DNA of 64,000 nt. Origin: Eulemur rufifrons. Its lineage: Eukaryota > Chordata > Mammalia > Primates > Lemuridae. Each line of letters begins with the position of its first letter. The first letter of the stretch is position 1. Position numbers and translations under genes: made by a program. The notes beneath the pieces were generated by a model. The model did not search any database. It worked only from the letters and a program-made list of their open reading frames with translations, and was not told the DNA's origin. The DNA lies in contig NC_090996.1 in the NCBI RefSeq assembly GCF_041146395.1, positions 28,916,738 through 28,980,737 on the forward strand, in the 5' to 3' direction. Below, one piece after another: positions 57,000 to 64,000 of this stretch.

Positions 57000-58040
57000 A
57001 TTTCATTTCTTTTTACTTTTTCTATAGTGAAAAAACACAACATAAAACTTACCATCACTTAGTCACTTTTAATTATACAGCTCAGGAGTGTTAAGTTTGG
57101 CCACGTTGTTGTGAAACAGAACTTTTTCATCTAGTAAAAGTGAAACTCGGTTCCGTTGAGCAGCTCTCCTTTCTCTGGCGCCTGGTAACCACCATCCCAC
57201 TTTCTGTCTCTCTACGAATTTGACTGCTCGAGTCACCTCGTCAGTAGAATCATACGTATTTGTCCATCGTGCTCATTTCACTTCGCACAATGTCCTCAAG
57301 GTTCATGCACGTTGTAGCATGTGTGTGTGGATTTTCTTCCTTTTTGAGGCTGAAGAATACTCCATTGCAGGAATGTACCACATTTTGTCCACTTGTGTAT
57401 CCACAGATGCTGGGTTGCTCCCACCACTTGGCTGTTGTGACCAGTACTGCAGTGGGCATGGGGTGCAAATATCCCTCTGAGATCCTACCTTCAGTTTTTT
57501 TGAATACGTACCCGGAAGTGGGATTGCTGGACCACATGGTAGTTCTATTTTTAATTTTTGGAGAAACCTCTGTATTGTGTTCCTGTAGCAGCCACACCAT
57601 TGTACAATCCCACCAATAGTGTCCAAAGGTTTTGGTTTCTCCACATTCTTGCCAGCGTGTTCTGTGTGTTTCACGTTAGCCACCTTAAGGGGTGCGAGGT
57701 GGTGTCTCATTGTAGTGTGGGTTGGCATTTCCCTAATGATTAGTGACACTGAACATCTTTTCATGTGGTCAGTGCTCATTTGTGTATCATCTTTGGAGAA
57801 ACGTCTATTCCAGTGTTTTGCCCAGTTTTTAATCAGTTTGATTTTTTGTTGTGGAGTTCTTTATATATTCTGGATATTAACTTCTTATCAGATATGTGAT
57901 TTGCGAATATTTTCTCCCATTCCATAGGATTGCCTCTTCACTCTCCTGATTGCATCCTTTGATGCATGCAAATTTTTAAGTTGGTTGTAGTTCCATTTTG
58001 TCTATTTTTATTTTTGTTGTGTTTGCTTTAAGTGTAGTAT
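57000..58040 (-). repeat. L1 ORF2 3' part, reverse
   Basis: Over 1 kb of reverse L1: TTTTAATTATACAGCTCAGG, GAAGTGGGATTGCTGGACCA, CCTAATGATTAGTGACACTG, TCTTTATATATTCTGGATAT. Frames are broken. Confidence 0.9.
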
Positions 58041-58055
58041 TGTGTGTATGTGTTC

Positions 58056-58353
58056 TTTTTTGTTTTGTTTTTTTGAGACAAAGGCTCACTCTGTCACCCC
58101 GGGTAGAGTACAGTGACTTCCTCATAGCTCACAGCAACCTCCAACTCCTGGGCTCCGGCGATCCTCCTGCCTCAGCCTCCTGAGTAGCTGGGGCTACAGG
58201 CGTGTGCCACCACACCCAGCTAATTTTTTCTATTTTCAGCAGAAACTGGGTCTTGCTCTTGCTCAGGTTTTCTCGAATCCTGACCTCAAGCGATCTTCCT
58301 ACCTCAGCCTCTCATAGTGCTGGGATTACAGGCATGAGCCGCCGCGTCCAGCC
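58056..58353 (-). repeat. Alu (dimeric) inserted between L1 pieces
   Basis: Reverse Alu beginning with a T-rich tail and TTTTTTGAGACAAAGGCTC, ending GCCGCGTCCAGCC. TGTATG-type target sequence is found on both sides. It lies between two reverse L1 segments. Confidence 0.93.
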
Positions 58354-58354
58354 T

Positions 58355-59480
58355 GTATGAGTTTTTAATTGAAATATAATTCACATACCATGAATTCACC
58401 CTTTTAAAGTGTACGGTTCAATGTGGTTTTAAGTATATTTGCAAGGTTGTGCAACCATCACCACTCTCTAGTTCCAGAATTTTTCATCACCCTACATGGA
58501 AACCCTGAAGCAGTCACTTCTCATTTTTCCCTTCTCCAAGCCGCTGGCAGCCACTGACCTTTCTGTCTCTCTGAATTTGCCTATTATGGACATTTTATAT
58601 AAAAGAGATCTGTGTGAGTTAGGGTTCTCCAGAGAAACAGAACCAGTAGGACATATATAATACAAATATATAGAAAGAGATTTATTTTGAGGGATTGGTT
58701 CACATGATTATGGAGGCCAAGAAGTCCCACCGTCTGCCCCCACAAGCTGGGGGCGCAGGGGAGCTGGTGGCATGCCACCCATCCAAGCCCAAAGGTCTGA
58801 GGACCACGGAGCCGATGGTGTCAGTCTCAGTCTCAGTACAAAAGCCCCCAGACAGAGGGGCTGACATGTAAGTCCTGGTGTGCGTCCAAAGGCCCCCAGA
58901 CCAGGAGCTCTGGTGTCTGAGAGCAGGAGAAGATGGGTATCACAGCTCGAGCAGAGAGCAAATTCCCTTTCCTTTTGCATTTTTGTTCTGTTCAGGCAGT
59001 CGAAGGATTGGGTCATGCCTGCCCCCATTGGTGGGGGTAGCTCTTCTTTTTTCAGTCTACTGAATCAAATGCTGATTTTTTTCTGGAAACGTCCTCATAG
59101 ACACACCCAGAAAATAATATTTTACCAGCTATCTGGGCATCCCTTCGCCCAGTCTAGTTGACACATAAAATTGTACAATATGTGGCCTTTTGTCTGGCTT
59201 CTTTCACTTAGCATAATGTTTTCTAGGTCTGTCCGTGTTTTCGTATTTTATCTGTATTTATTCTTTTTGATGGCCAAATAATAGTCCATTGTACAGAGAT
59301 AGCACAGTTTGTTTATCCCTTCATAAGCTGATGGGCATTTGATTTTGTTTTTGTTTTTGGTTGTTACGAATATGTTGCTATAAACATCTGTGGACGTGTC
59401 AGTTCTCTTGGGCGCGTACCCCGGAGTAGAATTGCCAGGTGACATGATAGCTCTGTTTCAGCCACGCTGTGTTGCAGACC
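58355..59480 (-). repeat. L1 3' end, reverse, split by an LTR
   Basis: 58355-58605 carries AATTGAAATATAATTCACAT and GTTGTGCAACCATCACCACT. The same L1 resumes at about 59170 with ATATGTGGCCTTTTGTCTGG and runs to GGAGTAGAATTGCCAGGTGA. The LTR at 58611-59170 separates the halves. Confidence 0.85.
58611..59170. mobile_element. LTR-like element inserted in an L1
   Basis: Starts TGTGTGAGTTAGGGTTCTCC with GAGAAACAGAACCAGTAGG, contains ATGCTGATTTTTTTCTGGAA and ends AGTTGACACATAAAATT. The reverse L1 sequence left of it (TTATGGACATTTTATATAAA) resumes to the right (GTACAATATGTGGCC). Family not named. Confidence 0.65.
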
Positions 59481-60039
59481 AACTTTTAGTGAGTATTACG
59501 GGCTTCCAGCTGCCTTGGGGAGCAGGAGGAACCTGGGCCTAGGTTTGGACCTCAGGTGCACCGTTCCTTAGCCAGATAGCTGTGCTCCCACAGTGCGGTT
59601 GCAGGCTTGAGTTGGCAGATGCCTCAGGAGGCATAGCTAAGCTTTCACATAAAACTTTGTTTCCTCGGCACACGGGAAGGATGCGAGGCAGGGGCACGGC
59701 ATCTTCAGCTCATCGGGAGATCCAGCCACTACCCTCACCCCAGCTCAGCTCCTTCTGCTCTGCTCATACATGGGCCGTGTTTGGCTGCCGTGGGCAAGAG
59801 CCAAAGTGCTGTGGGTCACCTTGAATCCTAGAAGCTACAGCCTTTCTTTCCCACCAACCTTGTCTATGATTCCGTTCGCCCAGGTCCAAGGCTCACGGTC
59901 CCTGCCAGCTCATGGTCCCTCCACCCTAGGCACAGGGAGCAGGCAGATGCAACAGTCCCGTGAATTCTCAGTGCTCTGGCAGACACAGGTCATTCCTGGG
60001 TGGGCCTGCATCAGCCAAGGTCTGATATTAGCCCTTTAC

Positions 60040-60190
60040 TCACAGTGACCTTGAACTTGAACAATGACCATGGCACCTTCCAGATCCTCAGTTTTCTCAT
60101 CTGTAAAATAGGGATAATGTCAGCTGTATCACAAGGTCACATAAAGAGAACTATAATAAATAAGACAGCGGACATATTCAAGGAGTCCAG
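60040..60190 (+). repeat. MIR
   Basis: Contains CTCAGTTTTCTCATCTGTAA AATAGGGATAATG and TATCACAAGGTCACATAAAG. Confidence 0.8.
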
Positions 60191-60784
60191 CAGGGCCCCT
60201 GGCTCCCTGAATAGGTTTCATAAATGGCACCAATTTTTCTCACCTGAAGCGGGACTTCCATGTCCTGGGCTGGAGTGGAGGCAAGTCCTCAGCTGGAACA
60301 GGGGGTGACACTGGAGTTGGAAACCGTCCCTCCTGTGGAAGGTCATGTTTATGCTTTCAAGGCACTGTCTTCACAAGAGTCCTCTGAATGCAGAGGATCC
60401 CGAGGTAGGTCAGTCTCCTCCCACTCTGGACAGATTTCTTGGATCTGATTTTGGTCTGAACTCTCAGAGCTCGTTGGTTGGCCGGCTTTGGTCAGCATTT
60501 CTCGGTTGGTCCTTGTTCGGCCTCGTGGGCGTCAAATTGAGAAGAACACTGTCGTCTTGTCTCGGCCGCTGCAGGAAGTCACATTAGTGGGGCCAGATCT
60601 TAAGGCAAACATCACTTGAAATAGGAACTACCCTGCAGGTCCCCAACTGGCCTGTCCAGTGATGTTTTGCCTTTCAGCAAGTCTTCCCCAATGAGTTTAC
60701 CTTCCTTGTTGGGTACAAAACTGTCCCCCAAATAAGCCCCAAATGAAATTATTGGTAGCTTTTAGGGGAAGTTATAGTGGATGA

Positions 60785-61195
60785 GAAATAGTAGACACTC
60801 ATAATAATAGAAGTAGACACTTATCTGGCACTTACTAAATGCAGGCGCTATTCCAGGTGTTTTACTTAGGTTAATACATTTCATCCGCGTTACACACCTG
60901 TGCGGTGGGTACTATTATTTCGTCAGAGTCAAAGGCAAAGAAACTGAGGCAGAGAGAGAGCTGGGTGACTTGCCCAAAGTCGCATTTGGGCACTCCATGG
61001 AGGGAATTTGAGGTGGGAGTGGTGGAGCACGCCTTTAGCCCCAGCTACTTGGGAGGGTGACATGGGAGGATCTCTTGAGGCCGGAGTTCAAGGCCAGCCT
61101 GGGCAACATAGTGAGATCCCATCTCTAAAAATAAATTAAAAAAATGGGAGAGGATTTGAACCCTTGGGATCTGGCTCTGGAATCCATATCTTATA
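60785..61195 (-). repeat. MIR, reverse, interrupted by a FLAM
   Basis: Left half: GGCACTTACTAAATGCAGGC, GGTGGGTACTATTATTTCGT, AAACTGAGGCAGAGAGAG. After the FLAM it resumes GGATTTGAACCCTTGGGATC TGGCTCTGGAATCC. Confidence 0.88.
61012..61140 (+). repeat. Free left Alu monomer (FLAM) inside a MIR
   Basis: A single left Alu arm, GAGGTGGGAGTGGTGGAGC to CCCATCTCTAAAAATAAAT, with a short A-rich tail. The MIR sequence before it (ends GGAGGGAATTTGAG) resumes after it (GGAGAGGATTTGAA), so it is nested. Confidence 0.85.
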
Positions 61196-61811
61196 TTACA
61201 TTGTGCTTAGAGGGGTCAGATACTTACACAGGGCAAGACCCTTGGGGACAAGCTTTGCTGTGGGACCGCAGGCTCAGGGCTTCCATCTGATGCTGACTCG
61301 GGGGAGTAGATGAGAACGCAGAGTTGCCCCCGCACCTAGGAGCATTCTCCCCGCTGCAGCACTGTTGATATTTTGGGTGGGATCTTTGTTGGCAGCCCTC
61401 TAAAATCTGCCTTGCAAAGATAGGACACGTAAGCAGGTCCCACCAAGAGCTGATTGTTTAATTTTAAGGAAGGTCCATGATTACCAAGGAAAAGAACCCA
61501 CAGAATCAGGGAACTAGACAAATTTCAGTTCTCTTTGATTAGGGCACGGCATTACATATTTTGAAATTAACTCCTCACATCCCAGATGGCTTGACTTCCC
61601 CTTCTTTGTATTGTTCCCATGAAATTATTGCACAAGCTGTGTGCACGACAGAACCACTGAAGGGTGCTTTCTGCTGACCTGTGACCCACACAATCTGGGA
61701 AGGCCATTCAGGAACAGGAAAGGGACTTGGGTCAGGTTTCTTGATGCTTCATTTTGGACAGCAGCGTGGCTGCACGGACCTGGAGCATTTAATTCACTCA
61801 TTCATTTATTC

Positions 61812-62001
61812 CAGGGTTGGCACTGGTGACATCTGGGGCCAGATCGTTCTATATGGCGGGTGTCATCCTGTGCTTTGTAAGGTACTCGGCAGTGTCCCTG
61901 GCCTTGCCAGTAGCAGACCCCCAGCTGGGACAACCAAAATTTTTATGTCTCCAGATATTGCTGGGGGGCACCCAAATCACCTCCCCCTTTGAGAACCACT
62001 G
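61812..62001 (-). mobile_element. MER20-like hAT relic with target duplication
   Basis: Reverse MER20 from CAGGGTTGGCACTGGTGACA to TTTGAGAACCACTG. Flanking 8-mers ATTTATTC (61804-61811) and GTTTATTC (62002-62009) match at 7 of 8. Confidence 0.85.
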
Positions 62002-62027
62002 GTTTATTCTTTCACTCATTCATTTAT

Positions 62028-62640
62028 TCATTAAACCAACAAAAGTTTTCAAGGGCCTTTGTGTGTCAAGCACTGTTCTAGGGGACACAGAGAAAACCAG
62101 ACAAGGCCTGGTTCCTGCTTTCGTGGGGCTGACATTTTACTTAGGGAGAAGACGGTACACATATAAGCAAATATCTAAACAAAGTAACTTCCGAGAGTGG
62201 TAAGTGCTATGAGGGGGAATTTGATAAAAAAGGACTGAGGACCAGGGGCATCCTTAGGTCAGGGAGGACTCAGAGGAGCCCTTTGCAAAGAGAGGCCTGT
62301 AGACTGAGACCTGCAGGAGGAGCTGGGTGTGGAGAGATCAATGGGAAGAGCATTTTGGCAAAAGAAACAGCATGTGCAAAGGTCCTGAGGTTGGGGTGGG
62401 GGGTTAGTGTTTTCTGGGGATTGTCAGAACTGGGTCAGGGTATAGAAAGGCGGACAGTGGGATGAGAAGACAGTTGGAGATTCAGTCGGGGAGGGATCAT
62501 GTAGGGCTTTGAAGAGCCCAATGGAGAATTTGGAATTTTCTCTGCGTTTGATGGGCAGTCTTTGGAGAGGTTTGAGCAGAGGAGAGGAGGAATCTGATTG
62601 ACACATGGGACAGCTGCCTATGACTGCTGTGCGGCCTGTA
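62028..62640 (-). repeat. L2-like fragment, reverse
   Basis: Contains GTGTGTCAAGCACTGTTCTA, AGCATGTGCAAAGGTCCTGA, CATGTAGGGCTTTGAAGAGC and GGAGAGGTTTGAGCAGAGG. Confidence 0.8.
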
Positions 62641-63048
62641 GGGTGGGAATGGAAGCCGTGAGATCTGTTAGGAGGCCCATGAAGGGGACCCGAGTGGGAG
62701 ATGCTGGTAGCCTGAAGTAGCTGAAGTCCAGGGACTCACTCAGGAACGCCCGGCTTGTGTTGACCTTTGCCCCGGTGTGTGCCGGCTACACACCAGGGGG
62801 TTGGGCCAGGCTGCGGGGAACGGGGAACGCACTCCCAGGGGAGCTCACCTTCCTCTGCGTCCCCAGGGAGCTCCAGTGAACCACAGGCCAAAACCGCAGG
62901 CTCTTGGGCTCAATCCCTAAAGATGCTGACCCAGTGCGTGTCAAAATGGGTGTCAGAGGCTCCTGCAACGTGACCTTGATATGCCCTGAGCGACTGGGCA
63001 TATTTTTCTAGGTTGTCCGTTTCTGGATAAGTGGGAATGCTTGCATGG

Positions 63049-63077
63049 GGTGTGTGTGTGTGTGTGTGTGTGTGTGT
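63049..63077. repeat. GT microsatellite
   Basis: About 14 uninterrupted GT units. Confidence 0.95.
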
Positions 63078-63499
63078 CCGCCTTCATTGGGGAGGGGAGG
63101 GTTGATACATCGATACCAGGCTTAGCTGCATATTCTGGGGAGACGTTGCCTTAGTAAAGACCAACTTGATAACGTGGGGTTGGAATGCAAGGGCAAAAGC
63201 CCCCGGGCCGAGGCCCTCCTGTTCACGTGGGTGCTCAGCCCTGGGGGTTCCGTGGCAGCCGCTCACCCCTCGTGCGTTACAGGAACAAGGAGGCTTCCAG
63301 GATGACTCAGAGACAGCCACAAATCGTGGATCCTTGCGTTTTCCCCCAATTCAAATGCAGATGTCTTTCTCCCCTGGACTTTAAAATACTTCAGAACAGA
63401 AATTGCAAAGTGACAGTCAGCCGACCAACTCCAAGCCTCAAACATGTTCTCTTAGGCCAGGGTGGTATTTTAAATGAATTTGAATTTAAATTTAAAAAT

Positions 63500-63733
63500 T
63501 AGAAAAGATCACATTGAAAATCTGGGTTCCTCAGAGTAGTTGAAGGCGCTGAGACAAGGCAGGTTGGTGGCTGCTGGGGCCGGGAGGAGGGGCGTGGGGA
63601 GAAGCTGCCCACCAGGTCCTGGGCTTTGGAACAGCAGTATGAATAGTTCACTTTGTGCCACTGCCTGGTTCACTTAAAACGCTTAATTTTATGTGGTGTG
63701 AAGTTCACCTCAATAAGTTAATGGTTTTTAGAA
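63500..63733 (+). repeat. L1 3' UTR fragment
   Basis: Contains GGTTCCTCAGAGTAGTTGAA, TTGGTGGCTGCTGGGGCC and TGAAGTTCACCTCAATAAGT, an L1 tail pattern. Confidence 0.65.
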
Positions 63734-64000
63734 TCTGCATTGCTGTCTGATTTGAAAAGCTGCTGGAGTTCAGCTGGGTGACCTGCCCGCTCTGGGCGAG
63801 CCTCAGCCCTGACCCAGCCAGCTGGTTTATTCACCAGCCTGGCCCTGTGAGCACCCGGGTTTGCAACCCTCTACCCCACCCCTGACTACAGCGGGCAGAA
63901 AACATCACCCCGACGACAGCATTTCTACCATTTTCCACGGGAGCGAGAGGCCTTGAGTTTCAATTCTGCTTTGATTCTGTGGTTTTCTCCCTAAACCTCT

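Larger units (their letters stand above)
53671..64000 (+). other. TVP23A intron 2 (partial)
   Basis: Runs from the exon 2 donor to the window edge with no further TVP23A exon seen. Repeats are listed separately. Nothing assignable in 54145-54340, 54985-55150, 55360-55635, 55850-56675 (a hAT-like piece near 56460-56525), 56880-56995, 59485-60035, 60195-60780, 61200-61805, 62645-63045, 63080-63495 and 63735-64000. Confidence 0.65.

Noticed and set aside
57000..59480. Candidate small genes in AT-rich open frames
   Set aside because: All fall within reverse L1 or LTR sequence.
53671..64000. TVP23A exon 3
   Set aside because: No sequence encoding HPLATFFHLFF-type residues seen; presumably beyond the right edge.

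Overview
The window is mammalian nuclear DNA, almost certainly from a strepsirrhine (lemur-type) primate. Six dimeric Alu elements are present, which makes it a primate. Several carry features I associate with lemurs: a right arm with a gctgtgagct-aggctgacgccacgg type sequence (seen in reverse), TGATGATGCCACTGCACTCTAGC, and in one copy an extended middle linker. Genes are sparse and split by introns, and about half of the sequence is interspersed repeat (MIR, L2, L1, Alu, MaLR-like LTRs, hAT relics). Nothing prokaryotic is present.

The left third (1 to about 19.7 kb) is the 5' end of CIITA, the master co-activator of MHC class II genes, on the minus strand. The window holds the alternative promoters and first exons but not the shared body of the gene, which lies beyond the left edge. 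From upstream to downstream on the minus strand these are: the dendritic-cell type I first exon (19419-19137), encoding the CARD-like N terminus; the lymphoid type III first exon (12308-12257), encoding 17 residues; and the interferon-gamma type IV promoter (about 10890-10795) with GAS, E-box and IRF elements in the classical order, followed by a putative non-coding first exon and a CpG-rich patch. Both coding first exons end one base into a Gly codon, so they can splice to the same exon 2. The type III 5' leader has an in-frame upstream ATG with no intervening stop.

From about 19.8 to 52.7 kb is the intergenic interval. It is full of repeats: L1/HAL1, L2 (including a reverse-transcriptase fragment), MIRs, MER5/MER20-type hAT relics, a decayed Charlie-type transposase, a solo LTR inserted in an L1, several MLT/MST-like LTRs and a degenerate CCA/CAT trinucleotide tract. 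I recognise no conserved protein gene there.

From about 52.7 kb to the right edge is the 5' end of TVP23A (FAM18A) on the plus strand: a CpG-island promoter, exon 1 with only nine coding bases (53350-53358), exon 2 (53591-53670), then more than 10 kb of repeat-filled intron. The divergent TVP23A / CIITA arrangement matches the known mammalian 16p13-type order. Coordinates of repeats are estimates from reading; exon boundaries are exact.
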